Positions 11,801 to 23,209 of a DNA stretch of 64,000 bases are shown piece after piece. How positions within the stretch are numbered: the first letter of the stretch is position 1; each line of letters begins with the position of its first letter. The notes beneath the pieces are model-generated. The model did no database searches. It was given only the letters and a program-made list of their open reading frames with translations, and was not told the DNA's origin. Position numbers and translations under genes: made by a program. Source of the DNA: Peronospora farinosa (lineage: Eukaryota > Oomycota > Peronosporomycetes > Peronosporales > Peronosporaceae); assembly GCA_947646735.1 (NCBI GenBank), contig CANTFK010000961.1, positions 248,001-312,000 of the forward strand, written 5' to 3'.

Positions 11801-12371
11801 CACGAGGATGGAGCCTTCGCAAAACTATCATTGATTTGTCCGCCACTCGCATTAGTTTGCTCATGACTACCGCATATACTGCACACGCGATACCAAGATC
11901 AGAGTGACATTCGCATTCGTCTCTTGTGCTTTCCTGCAAAAGCCTCGTAGCACTGTTAATGATCTTCTGCATCTTGTTCAGCATTCAAGCGCATTTTCAC
12001 TTCGAATTTTAGCTTTCAAGTCGCCCGTCATGACTTGCGATCAAATGCTTATTTTGCTTCACATGATTGAGAAGACGCTGCAAAACTGAAGTCACGTCGA
12101 CCCCGGCTTCTGCAGAATTAGCCATGGTTGCTATAAAAGGACACCGTCTTTGAGATGCCTGAGCTAGATGGAAGTGAAGATGGTGGCATGATTGAGATGT
12201 TGATCTCTTGCTCTTCGTAGGCGCGTTTATGCGCTGTCGAATCTACGCATCATATATAAGAAGTCGACACCAAAAATAGGTTTTTGATGAAGTGACATCG
12301 GATCTGACCAAAAAAATCTCACAAGATTCTCAGTACTACCTAACGCCAAATTTAAAAGACGACTACCAGAT
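8879..12371. other. 3.5 kb gene-poor region
   Basis: The first 400 bases carry the leader and promoter of the minus-strand gene, with long frames that lack domains and a TATA-like string near 9189. There is an eight-base C run near 9125. Further right, short frames (9843-10094, 10151-10336, 10351-10566, 10614-10844, 10847-11146, 11694-11984) show no domain and no splice logic. Nothing else was recognised. Confidence 0.4.
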
Positions 12372-12603
12372 ATGACCAATAACGAAGAAAACAACTCAAT
12401 TCTTACCGTCCAGGAGGAGCTTCCTACTCTGGAAGGAAACAGCACCACTAGTAGATCGAAGAGGTCATACCTCGAGTGATGTCTGGTCGGTCTTTACGGA
12501 TGTTGTCGAAACCTGTAATCAGAAGTATGTTGCCTGCAAGCACTGTAAGACAACTGTTTCGATTTACAAGAAGTCGACAGAATCTCACTTGCATACATCT
12601 TAA
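12372..12603 (+). pseudogene. BED-type zinc-finger fragment (hAT-like transposase N-terminus)
   Basis: From ATG 12372 an acidic lead of 35 codons ends at TGA 12477. Shifting by one base from 12472, the sequence reads VWSVFTDVVE, then C-K-H-C and a downstream KSTESHLHT. That is the BED finger pattern (aromatic-x-x-F, C-x2-C, then H-x-H), stopping at TAA 12601. BED fingers open hAT-family transposases and some regulators. Nothing transposase-like follows, so this is an isolated, frameshifted fossil. Confidence 0.6.
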
Positions 12604-12909
12604 ACATCTTCGCAGGGTCAACTTTTTCAACAGAGTTAAATTGGGGCAAAGAAACCCTCCTATGCACTAACGAGGTCAGCGATAATAAGGTAATAAGGTC
12701 AACAGTCTTTCGTCATTGCTGTTTGATAGATGGAAGAGCCATCGTGCTCAATTCTTTGGTCTTGCCTGTCATTAACTGTGAAGAGAGCCAAATATTGAGT
12801 CAACGTGAGCAATTTGAATTTCATCCAAACCTCCACCAAACCTAAATTAACCCAGATCGCGAATATAAAACCTATTTTACGCCTATTTTACGCTTTCTTT
12901 TTTGCCACC

Positions 12910-14765
12910 CCTGCCAATTGTGGTGCCACACCGCGTGCGTCTGGACTTGTGGCCTGCAGTTGAGATTGATTTTGTTGTTGACGGCAGGCACATTAGCATC
13001 AGCTCGATGTAGTTGCTTCAGGTACAGATCGACCGCGTCGAAGGTGCGAATGGGACAGAAAGCAAGATGGCAGTAGCAATGACTACTGCAACTACAAGTG
13101 TCAAGGTTGATTCGACCTCTACTTGCATCGAAAATGTCACGTTCAATAACTGAATCTACGGTATACGGCTCTGAGAAACGACCAAAGACCGAAGAGCCCA
13201 CCGTCGAGCACTGGTCTATGAAATGGTGGCGTATTACATGTACGAACTTACGCAATGCGTCTGTGCGACACTATTTTGACAAAGTGTCACTACTTGGTCC
13301 ACTAAAGGGCTCACATCTAGTACGTCCATGGCACGTCACTAAATTCGAATGGCACGAATACTCCAAGCCGTTCTACGATGAACGGCTTTTCGTCTTTTGT
13401 CTTGACGCTGAAGCAAGATTAAAGTCGATCACACGGCGTTCGTTTTAGTAGACAGAGCTTACAAACTCTCACGTATTGGTGCTGAATATTTAACGTCCGG
13501 TTCAACGCCACTATCGACATCTCATTGTTTCAGACTCTAAGTGTCAACATCAGCCTCATCCACCTGACCCTATAGCGCCTGATCAGGCAGTCTGCGCGGT
13601 CAAGTGCTACAGAGCGACGCTGCAGTGTGGTTAACACTTGAAAGATATCATCATCGTGCGCATCAATTGAAGCTCACTATGATTCATGTTACGCATAGTA
13701 AGACTGGCAAGTCATTGATCAGCTAGAATACATATTATTTTCTGAAGGTTTAGCATCGGCATCGGACGTTCAACTTCAACTATGTGGTCTTTGTACAAAT
13801 GGCTAGAGGTAAAAATCACCAAAGGTCACTTCAAGACAGGATATCGTTCAGCGACGATGCTCTGTGCAGGCCATGTGCATGTACACGCAGCCAGTCTGAG
13901 ACAGTTAGTCTCTCGGCTTCATGATTCGATAATGTTGCACCGAGTCGATGTGACGCATCGCTTAGCGACTCTTCAGAGCAAAAACATCTCAGCGAGTATT
14001 GAGGGAACTTACGCCAGTCCCCAGCGACGTTACAGCTTTTGTAAAGCATCGTCCACAGTGACAAAGAGACACAAGAAACCTGTAACAAAAGTAAGACCCA
14101 TTGTGTTTGGTACAGGAGGATGCATACGTCGGAACAAGCAAAATGTCTAACATGTTGACGAACTCATTATAGTTCCGACCGTGTCAGTAATTAAGAACTT
14201 TAGGATCTTTGTTGCTCGGTCGACGTGAAGTCTAATCGTTGTTTCGGTGACCCACATCCTTTGCATGGCTCTCAAGATCTTTCGTCCACCGTTGGCGTGA
14301 TGACTGGCCGTCTAAGACGATACAGTGGCTACATGGTGATAACAATGAGGCCGAGTCTCGCATGGTGAATGGAATTCCCTAAAAATTCTACGTCCACCTG
14401 TCGGGGTCATTCGGATTTGGCATTTATTACGTTTTGAAGGCTTTTGTCAATAGAGTTCTATTGACGACGACAGTCCTCCGTAGATTGAAATCGGATCCCA
14501 CAGGTAAATAAACCACTAAGACGCGAAATGATCACCTGTCATGGTTAAAAGTATTACTCCCCCATATAGCCGGCCTAAGGCCAGTAATCACTATCAGCCC
14601 ATCCTGTGTCCTCTCTGTTGAGAGCCCGCTTTCTCTTGCTGAGCCACCGACACGCCATAAATCCCGCACTATAATCTTTTGCTTCTTCGTTGCAAAACTA
14701 TTAGTGACGCCATCCATTCAAGTCGTCAAGTCAAATGACTATATGGTGTCCAAAAATGCTCAAAG
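12910..14765. repeat. Long direct repeat, copy 1
   Basis: About 1.86 kb that recurs in the same orientation at 15495-17361. The offset is 2596 bases over most of its length. The 13.1-14.7 kb part is almost identical to copy 2, with scattered single-base changes. The first 200 bases are more diverged. The right edge is sharp: both copies share sequence up to gtgtccaaaaatgctc and then differ. I see no TG...CA ends, so I do not call these LTRs. Copy 1 of the Trp-rich frame lies at 13098-13448 and a 122-codon frame at 13782-14150. Confidence 0.85.
13098..13448 (+). pseudogene. Trp-rich frame of unknown family, copy 1
   Basis: Inside direct repeat copy 1. The part after codon 24 matches copy 2 almost residue for residue, including HWSMKWWRITCTNLRN, LLGPLKGSHLVRPWHVTK and FEWHEYSKPFYDERLFVF. 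The upstream part is out of frame relative to copy 2, whose N-terminus MAVAMTTATTS is also present here but ends early at a TGA. Family unknown. Confidence 0.35.
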
Positions 14766-15494
14766 TAAGAATTTCGGATGGAGCAGCACCACAACTTTTA
14801 GATCCGCTCGACAGTTTTGTACAAGAATATTGTCAGAATCTGGTATTTTATAAAACAACCATAATAATTGCAATACGGGACGTTTTAGTGATACATAATT
14901 AGTAACCTAATGCCATCATTATGGTTGCTATATGATCTCTTGTCCCGCTGGATCAATGCAATAATGGCTAGCTACACCAGTAGACACTAATAAGTCGACC
15001 ACACTCTAGACCATGTGGCCATTTTACCAATTATAGCGAGCCAAAGTTGACTTGTTTTAACTATTTCGTCAGGATCGATTGATGGAAGATCTGCCTCGAA
15101 TATAGGCTCGTTGTACATATGCAAGCGAACAGAGTTGGCTTGCCTTCCAGCTCGGTACTAGCACACTTTCAACGATGAATATACGAGTAACAACACTTCC
15201 ACAGCTTCGGCTCTGTACAGCCAACTTCATTGCAGCTTTAGCAGCTTGAAGCTGAGCCTATGATCTCAATCAGTGAGCCACCCGCCAGGCGTACGTATTA
15301 TGGGAAATGCCAATCTCTCATCAAGAAAAACTTGATTTAGTATGGCAGTGACCGCAAGCATCGACGTTGTACCGCCGCACCGCACTGGTAGTGAAACAGT
15401 AGGTTTCGATGGCTTTTCGGTAGGTACCTAGAGTCGAAAGATGTTCGGTATTGCGTTGCTGTAGCACCACCCCTGCACATGCTGGACACAAATG
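14766..15494. other. Spacer between the two long direct repeats
   Basis: 730 bases unique to this position. No gene seen; the minus frame at 15321-15572 runs into copy 2 and has no domain. Confidence 0.4.
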
Positions 15495-17361
15495 TCGATT
15501 GTGGTGCCACACCGCGAGCGTCTGGAATTGTGTCCTGCAGTTGAGGTCGATCTTGTTGTTGACGGCAGGCACATTAGCATCAGTTCGGTGTAGTTGCTTC
15601 AGGTACAGATCGACCGAACCGAAGGTGCGAATGGGACAGATAGCAAGATGGCAGTAGCAATGACTACAGCAACTACAAGTGTCATGGTTGATTCGACATC
15701 TACTTGTATTGAAAATGTCACGTTCATCAATTGTATCCTTGAATAATTCCTACAGTATACCGGCTCTGAGAAACGACCAAAGACCGAAGAGCCCACCGTC
15801 GAGCACTGGTCTATGAAATGGTGGCGTATTACATGTACGAACTTACGCAATGCGTCTGTGCGACAGTATTTTGACAAAGTGTCACTACTTGGTCCACTAA
15901 AGGGCTCACATCTAGTACGTCCATGGCACGTCACAAAATTCGAATGGCACGAATACTCCAAGCCGTTCTACGATGAACGGCTTTTCGTCTTTTGTCTTGA
16001 CGCTGAAGCAAGATGAAGAGTCGATCACACGGCGTTCGTTTTAGTAGACAGAGCTTACAAACTCTCACGTATTGGTGCTGAATATTTAACGTCCGGTTCA
16101 ACGCCACTATCGACATCTCATTGTTTCAGACTCTAAGTGTCAACATCAGCCTCATCCACCTGACCCTATAGCGCCTGATCAGGCAGTCTGCGCGGTCAAG
16201 TGCTACAGAGCGACGCTGCAGTGTGGTTAACACTTGAAAGATATCATCATCGTGCGCATCAATTGAAGCTTACTATGATTCATGTTACGCATAGTAAGAC
16301 TGGCAAGTCATTGATCAGCTAGAATACATATTATTTTCTGAAGGTTTAGCATCGGCATCGGACGTTCAACTTCAACTATGTGGTCTTTGTACAAATGGCT
16401 AGAGGTAAAAATCACCAAAGGTCACTTCAAGACAGGATATCGTTCAGCGACGATGCTCTGTGCAGGCCATGTGCATGTACACGCAGCCAGTCTGAGACAG
16501 TTAGTCTCTCGGCTTCATGATTTGATAATGTTGCACCGAGTCGATGTGACGCATCGCTTAGCGACTCTTCAGAGCAAAAACAACTCAGCGAGTGTTGAGG
16601 GAACTTACGCCAGTCCCCAGCGACGTTATAGCTTTTGTAAAGCATCGTCTACAGTGACAAAGAGACACAAGAAACCTGTAACAAAAGTAAGACCCATTGT
16701 GTTTGGTACAGGAGGATGCATACGTCGGAACAAGCAAAATGTCTAACATGTTGACGAACTCATTATAGTTCCGACCGTGTCAGTAATTAAGAACTTTAGG
16801 ATCTTTGTTGCTCGGTCGACGTGAAGTCTAATCGTTGTTTCGGTGACCCACATCCTTTGCATGGCTCTCAAGATCTTTCGTCCACCGTTGGCGTGATGAC
16901 TGGCCGTCTAAGACGATACAGTGGCTACATGGTGATAACAATGAGGCCGAGTCTCGCATGGTGAATGGAATTCCCTAAAAATTCTACGTCCACCTGTCGG
17001 GGTCATTCGGATTTGGCATTTATTACGTTTTGAAGGCTTTTGTCAATAGAGTTCTATTGACGACGACAGTCCTCCGTAGATTGAAATCGGATCCCACAGG
17101 TAAATAAACCACTAAGACGCGAAATGATCACCTGTCATGGTTAAAAGTATTACTTCCCCATATAGCCGGCCTAAGGCCAGTAATCACTATCAGCCCATCC
17201 TGTGTCCTCTCTGTTAAGAGCCCGCTTTCACTTGCTGAGCCACCGACACGCCATAAATCCCGCGCTATAATCTCTTGCTTCTTCGTTAAGAAACGAATAG
17301 TGACGCCATCCATTCAAGTCGTCAAGTCAAACCGACTATATGGTGTCCAAAAATGCTCGAA
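15495..17361. repeat. Long direct repeat, copy 2
   Basis: Second copy of the 1.86-kb sequence. Relative to copy 1 it has small indels near 15730 and 16013 and scattered substitutions. The 122-codon frame at 16378-16746 differs from copy 1 by three residue-changing and two silent substitutions by eye, so it shows no sign of protein constraint. Confidence 0.85.
15648..16016 (+). pseudogene. Trp-rich frame of unknown family, copy 2 (one in-frame stop)
   Basis: From ATG 15648 the frame reads MAVAMTTATTS and continues through one TAA at 15744-15746 to a Trp/Tyr-rich stretch ending at 16016. This is the better preserved copy: a single stop separates the halves, and copy 1 needs frame changes. Composition (HWSMKWW, FEWHEYSKPFYDERLF) looks like real globular protein. 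I do not recognise it. Confidence 0.35.
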
Positions 17362-17654
17362 GGTTAGACGTAGTGCCTGTCGAAGCCAAGGAAAGCTGTT
17401 TTTGATATGCTGATTTCTTTCGAGAATACGGTGCAAATTCGCTCATATGTGAGGTCAGATCACGCGAGTAGCGACGGAGCTTTTCGTTCGAGTAGGATCC
17501 TGCACCTCCTCCCTCATGGAAGGATGCTCTCGAATTGCCTGTCTGCAGACCGCGACATCGGCGCTCAACCTCTTCTTGCACACAGTCCGACGGTAGTCTC
17601 ATTTTCCTATTTGCTTCCCTAGCAATACCTCATACGCCACTCTACTTATATCCG

Positions 17655-17669
17655 TTCCATTCGGCAAAC
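17655..17669 (+). promoter_or_regulatory. Oomycete-type initiator element (putative)
   Basis: The string ccattcgg directly before the ATG at 17670 resembles the pyrimidine-CATT-pyrimidine initiator found at oomycete transcription starts. It supports the chosen start, although it would leave a very short leader. Confidence 0.3.
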
Positions 17670-18569
17670 ATGGGCGTCCCCACACGATTCCAACACCATC
17701 ACCGATTCCACAACCTTCAGGTTACCGCTACTCTTCTGACCCACTTGGCGACACATACACCGGCAATTCCCGGACGACAAATAATAAAGCCAACACGGCT
17801 GCCTAGTATCAGCTCATTGTTCTCCATCAACACAAGACACACTGTCTCCTCCTTCCTGCCACCGCTGCATTGCGTCGTGGATCTTATCAACCTCGGCACT
17901 CCTCATCAATCTCCTGCCCCTAGTCCAACAAAAACTGCAATTGGCTCTCCAACCAGTCCCAGCATGACATCGTCCACCTCAATCCGTTTTAACAGTGCCA
18001 AGTCAACTTCTTTTTCAACCCTCAGTCCCAAGACTCGCCGTCCACTGTCACTACACGATTTACTGTCCTCCAATACGTCTTCCACTACATCAACACAACG
18101 TAGCAAGAATGTCCATCATCGTCGTCAATGCGGTATCGTTGACTGCCACAAATACGCATTGACCGGTGGCTTCTGTATTCGCCATGGTGGTGGCAAACGC
18201 TGCAACTTCATTGGCTGCCAGACGGTCGCTCAGAGTGGCGGACGTTGCAAGGCCCATGGTGGTGGTAGCAAGTGCAAAGTCTTTGGATGTGACAGTGTCG
18301 CTCGACGAAAAGGCTTCTGTATGATGCATGGCGGACGACAACAATGCAAAATTGATGGTTGCTTGAAATGTGCACACGGTGGCGGCTTCTGTATCTCACA
18401 TGGAGGAGGCAAGCGTTGCTCATCTATTGCGTGCAGCAAGAGCGCACAGGCCGGTGGATTCTGCTACAGTCACGGTGGAGGCAAACGCTGCGCTGCACCA
18501 GAATGTTTCCAAGCCGCTCGCAAGGGTGGACTTTGCATCAGACATCGCAAAGTTGCTGCACTGATTTAG
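17670..18569 (+). CDS. CCCH-repeat zinc-finger protein (WRKY19-like annotation class)
   Basis: 299 residues from ATG 17670. Residues 154-299 are six consecutive 24-residue units with invariant spacing C-x4-C-x9-C-x2-H followed by a Gly-rich linker (HGGGKR or close variants). The N-terminal half is Ser/Thr/Pro-rich, with no predicted fold. Oomycete genomes carry many such proteins, usually annotated as WRKY transcription factor 19-like because of a similar repeat in plant WRKY19. There is no WRKY domain here, so that name is misleading. Each unit has four potential zinc ligands. Nucleic-acid binding is inferred, not shown. The third unit ends HGGRQQ, the weakest linker. An upstream extension to 17535 and an internal start near residue 100 are possible. 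Confidence 0.8.
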   Translation: MGVPTRFQHHHRFHNLQVTATLLTHLATHTPAIPGRQIIKPTRLPSISSLFSINTRHTVSSFLPPLHCVVDLINLGTPHQSPAPSPTKTAIGSPTSPSMTSSTSIRFNSAKSTSFSTLSPKTRRPLSLHDLLSSNTSSTTSTQRSKNVHHRRQCGIVDCHKYALTGGFCIRHGGGKRCNFIGCQTVAQSGGRCKAHGGGSKCKVFGCDSVARRKGFCMMHGGRQQCKIDGCLKCAHGGGFCISHGGGKRCSSIACSKSAQAGGFCYSHGGGKRCAAPECFQAARKGGLCIRHRKVAALI

Positions 18570-19059
18570 TAGCAGCAAGACACAGTCCTGCATGTTGTAT
18601 AACTGCAAGACCATCACTCACACAAAAAAAAGAACGAACCGGTAGTCATTCGTACTCATCCATTGTCACAATGCGTAAAATCAGACCTTTTTCTGTCAAA
18701 AGCAGCGTTTTCTGTGTCTTGTGTTTATGCAGGATACAAATATAGAACCTTTACTCTAATAACTTGTCATTCTAATTTCAGCCAATCACATATCTCTTAA
18801 ACCCTCATTTGTTCCTTAAGACACCAATTCACCATGAATCCAACGGGTGTGTGGCTGTCTTACTTAGCTCACTCTTTGACTGCCTTCTGCTGCTTCTCTT
18901 CCTTATCGTGTTTCCTTTTGACCAAGCTATACTCTGCACTCTTTGCTTGCCGGACTTTCTGCCGCTTGTGAGCGTTCTTAAGACGAATGCCACCTTTACG
19001 ACTCGTCTGAAACACGAGGCTCAGAATGGCTTAGACTTCGCTAGACTATTCTCGTCGCT
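18570..19059. other. Intergenic, no gene seen
   Basis: 3' flank of the CCCH gene and AT-rich sequence. The frame at 18809-19084 is hydrophobic but shows no domain. Confidence 0.35.
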
Positions 19060-20142
19060 TAGATGTTGGAAATGCGCTTTCTGACGTTCTCTTGACAGCC
19101 ACGTTTGTAGATTGGAATGAATGTCGGTCGCTGATACCAGAAAGCACTTTGGAAGTGGCAACTGCTTGTCAGAACGCTATTGTGGGCAAGTTTGAGGAGG
19201 ATATTGAAACAGAAAAAGATGATGGAGAAAAAGAAAGCAGAAAGATGTGGAAGAAGTAGAGGATGCGGCCATCGCGGACGACTTTAATGAGTTGTTCTCG
19301 TACGTGGAGCAGAAAGGAACGAAGAGGGTGGACATTAATGTCATCCCTGATAAGAATGATGATGATAATGTGGAGAAGATTAGTCCGATGTTCTCGTGCT
19401 ATGACATAAGCAAGACGTGCAGTACCGACCAAGTGGTGATGTTGTTTCCTGTCGTAGACGTCGTCGACATGGACGCAACTGAAGACAAAGACAGATGTGT
19501 GAGTTTATTAATCACTGGAGCTCGTTGACTCATTTAGTGATGTGACAGCTAGTCGAGTATAGAAAAAAGCGGACGCGGAGAACGGGTAGCGATGCTGTTG
19601 AAGATTTTCTTGACGTTGAAAAACAAGGAATCGGTCGAATCGGTAGAGGGTTCGTCTACATGGGATTCGCTTGCTGACTGTGAGGACGTTGAGAATGTAG
19701 AATTGGTGGCCGATTTGTTTACTGCTTTAGGGAGAATATGATGTTGCTAGCCAAGATGAAGTAGCTGATCGATCGACCACGTGCGGTTGGATCGATGACT
19801 TGGAGGTGTACAATGTGTCTTTGTTATTGTCAAAGCTGGAACAGGTGGTCGGAGCTGGAACAGGTAGAGCAGACGGAAGTAATGATGCAGTCGAAGGAGG
19901 CTTTGGCAGCTCCTGTCGATGTTGACTCGCGTGACTTCGTGCTGAAGTTTTCGGTTCAAATCGATGGTGGTCAGCGACCAGGAGGACGTTACTTGGCAGT
20001 TGGGATCAACAGTAATTTGCTCGTTGGTCCTCCGCTAGCTGGCCTTTCAGCCCCGTCCAGCGAGGAATGTGTCGATCGCTTGGAAGTCCAATTGGAAGCT
20101 CGATTCATCGCTCTTAGACACGCGACGCGCCAGCGTATCTAA
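19060..20142 (+). pseudogene. Decayed acidic protein gene, unknown family
   Basis: Protein-like sequence runs through at least three frames on the plus strand: 19064-19258 (SLIPESTLEVATACQNAIVG, then Glu/Lys-rich), 19247-19528 (ADDFNELFSYVEQKGTKRVD, then Asp-rich), about 19570-19738 (KIFLTLKNKESVESVEGS) and 19795-20142 (YLAVGINSNLLVGPPLAG). The breaks lack usable splice sites, so I read it as a frameshifted gene. No family recognised. Confidence 0.3.
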
Positions 20143-20547
20143 GAGCAATGGATCGAGCTTCGTTACGGGTCGGTTTATTAGCGAGACGCAAAGGTTTGTT
20201 TCGATCAGAAGTAATTTTACTACTGCATTAATTCCTATGTTTATTCTCATTTTTCTTATGAAATAAATACCTGCACCTTTGGCATGTCAAGCACCTACTT
20301 TACTTATTTTTGGATCGAAAATAGAACAATTTTAACGACATGCTTGAAGTAACAAGAACTACATTTTCATTCACCAGTAAAAACGTGTTTACAACATCGA
20401 ACAAAAATACAAGGTTATTCGTTTTCACAGACAAAGCACACTACAAAATCACACTCTGATCGCATGTATTATCAGATTTACTGTTGTATTGTATATATAG
20501 CCCGCCTGCTGACCCATTCCTGATATTCTTTGTCAATGTGGAGTTAC
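20143..20547. other. Intergenic, promoter side of the C2orf69-like gene
   Basis: AT-rich; no gene or repeat seen. It should contain the promoter of the gene starting at 20548. Confidence 0.4.
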
Positions 20548-22087
20548 ATGGCGTCAGCACTGGGCATCACATGCCAGAATGAGGCACGTCATGAACCATT
20601 ACCACATGAATCACCCTCGAGCAATCAAAACAATGGTGTAAATCGTTTATTCTTCCGATTGCGTAGTCGTGGTTGGCTTGACAGGTAAACGGATACGTAA
20701 GAGGTCCAACATGATGTTTGTTATTGTAAGAATATATTGATTTGAATATTCTTTTCTTTGTGGCAGAGAAAATGAACTGTATATCTCAATACCCAGAAAT
20801 GTCACGGGACATTGCAATATTCTTTTCTTCCCTGGGGACGTTCAAGATTTTAAAGCCACTATGTAAACAACTGTTGGTACCACCTTTTGACGCAAATGGG
20901 TTGTATACTTATGTAAATTGGCTGCTACTTTGTCAGGGACGCAGGACCTTTTGCTGAATATAGTGACTACTCCTATGAGACGGTAGCGGAACTACTGAAT
21001 AAAAAGTTTGGAGATACTTGCAATGTATGGGTAGTAAAACCCAATTGCTTTAAACATGGAGCCTACAGCAGTTTTGACAATTTCGTGACTACCAATGAAT
21101 ACGGAGCAGCAACAAAATGTAAATGAATAACTTTGTAGTATTTGTTTGTCAAAATGTGACATTAGAGCACTGAATTGCTGTTTGTGTATGCTACAGATGA
21201 TCCTACAGCTTTCGCAACCAAGCATTTAGCATCTTTAATTCAAAATACTCAGGCGACATTGAGACGACAAGGAGGTCTGTACCCTATTCTTTGTTTTCTG
21301 CTTCGAATGTATGGTTACTATTTAACAGTCAATTTTGTTGCTATTGAATGTAGTCAATATATCGATGGCACTCCCAATGCATCTTTTAGGTTTTAGCAAA
21401 GGTGGTGCTGTTCTGAATCAACTTGTGACGGAACTCGTGCGATACTCGTTCAATAAGAAACGCTCGAGTAGCGGTCAGATTCGACAGGGGTCTGCCTTTG
21501 CAAGCACGCGACAATTCTTTTCAGCTGTAAGTGATTGACCTCCTCTTTCTGTAATTGTATGGAATGGATCGTCTTACAATCTGCTTTTGTGTAATGGACA
21601 GATCAATTCGATTCATTGGCTGGATTCCGGCAATGGGTTGCTAGAAGGTGCAATGCCTACGGAAGAGCTTGCTTTGTTTGTGCTTTCACGATACGAGTAT
21701 GATTCACAACTGACACTTTTTGGGCGTAAAAACTGACTCTTGTTCGATGTTGTTGTTGTTGCTGTCGTCTCAGACGGCTTAGGTTATTCGTACACGTTAC
21801 ACCGTATCAATACAGTGCCAGGACGCGACCATGGGTTAAAGCCGAAGTGAACAGTTTTGTGAAGAAAATGAAGCTTCACGGTGCCGATGTTCAACTTATT
21901 ATGTACGTACAGCTCAAGCAGGTTAACATGTGCTGTATTAAAATTCATTTTATTATCTAACTGACACCGACTTGTCAACTGTCCCAGCTATTACGAGGGT
22001 GATGAAGATTCATTAGCATCCCATTTTCATATTCTCCACTCGTTCGAGACCGACCGATCGTTCAAATCGAAAGAAAAAGAGCAATGA
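20548..22087 (+). CDS. C2orf69 (UPF0565) family protein, eight exons
   Basis: Spliced by hand: exons 20548-20684, 20767-20862, 20937-21118, 21197-21274, 21354-21526, 21602-21696, 21774-21902, 21988-22087. They total 990 nt, 329 residues, all introns GT-AG of 74-85 nt with phases matching. Landmarks: ILFFPGDVQDF at 64-74, CNVWVVKPNCFKHGAYSSFDNF in exon 3, the nucleophile elbow GFSKGG at 177-182 with Ser179, INSIHWLDSGNG at the start of exon 6, and LFVHVTPYQYSARTRPW in exon 7. These match the order of motifs in animal C2orf69, an alpha/beta-hydrolase-like protein linked to mitochondrial function in humans. The substrate is not known. No frame break. I find this call secure despite no long open frame existing. 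Confidence 0.88.
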
Positions 22088-22289
22088 ATTCGTTAGAGCA
22101 TGTAGTCCAGTACATCCTTATTGGATCCAGATGGATAGGGCAGTATCATTTAATTGACGCACCGCATTCTGCAATTGGTTTGAAATTTAAAAATAATAAA
22201 TTACCACTAATCGATTGTCGATTTGAATGATGAGCCGGACGACCTTACAAATTCTGGCGTGTAGGTAGGTCGATCGACTGTCTTGCCTA

Positions 22290-22660
22290 CTTCTTAGGAG
22301 CAATTGACGACAACGTCGAGTCCACACTTTCTGTAGGGATGATACTGGCCGCCAACGCTCCCAGCACCTGGTCTTCGCATTTCATACACTTCACAATCTC
22401 TAAAGACCACTGGGACAAGAGGGCGACCAAATTTTCCCAAGCGTCCCTGCAACCTGGAAGATCTGACTAACCATGCCAATGTCGAATGTGTAGTCAGGAC
22501 CTTGAGAAATCGGGTGACCAACATCGTAAAACAAGTTTCCTATATCCGCAACAACGCCAACACTTCTTTCTTCACAGTACTGTAGTTCAGCTCATTCGTC
22601 TTGAGTGTTCGGCTTGTAAAGTTAACGGCACAAGTAGCCCTTTATGATTTTGTACCAATG
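22290..22660 (-). pseudogene. Ty3/gypsy RNase H fragment
   Basis: Read on the minus strand from about 22640, the sequence gives CAVNFTSRTLKTNELNYST then VKKEVLALLR, a typical gypsy RNase H stretch. It is followed after a stop by FLKVLTTHSTLAWLVRSS and LQGRLGKFGRPL (22294-22524), as in oomycete gypsy polyproteins. It is short and broken, with no LTR seen. Confidence 0.6.
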
Positions 22661-23209
22661 CCGTTGGCTCTCGGCTTGCACTCTTCGAAGGCCTTGGGTG
22701 AGGATGTAGATGTCTGCCTGGAGGGAGGTAGACCTGAAGGCCTCGAGTGATTATGCTTTACTCGAGGTCAGTAAAACACTAGTCGAGAGTGCACTTAATA
22801 CCAGAGTTTTCAGGTAGCTTGTCGTCCCTGGCCTTTTCCTAGGTTGTCTTAGGGGTATTAACCATCTGATCTTTACTTTGCTCCCGGACCGTGAGGTAAG
22901 GGAGACGGCTTCCAATATAGGGTCGGGGGGAGGGGGGTGTTGCTACTCGAACGAGCTCACAGGCCAATTAGAGATCCTAAAGCTCTATTCGCACTTGAAC
23001 TTAACCACGCAACTGTCTTCAACGGGAGGCCAAAATGTACCCCTTCCCGGATCAGGTGGGAGCTTTAAGCAAGTTCTTTTTGGGTGACGGAGTCGTGCCA
23101 CGTAGATCGCAAATTGAGTAGTATTTCATATAGTACTATCTTTTTAACTCCTTTAATCTATCCTTGCCTGAAGCTTTAATTCCTTCCGTCGACTGGCCTG
23201 ATCAACTGG
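22661..23209. other. Unassigned sequence beside gypsy remains
   Basis: May be more of the decayed gypsy element. Purine-rich strings occur near 22925. Nothing could be assigned. Confidence 0.3.

Noticed and set aside
13782..14150. 122-codon frame present in both copies of the long repeat
   Set aside because: Between copies three changes alter residues and two are silent, so no protein constraint; conserved only because the DNA is.
12910..17361. Long direct repeats read as LTRs of one small element
   Set aside because: No TG...CA ends, PBS or PPT at the borders, and no pol sequence in the 0.73-kb spacer.
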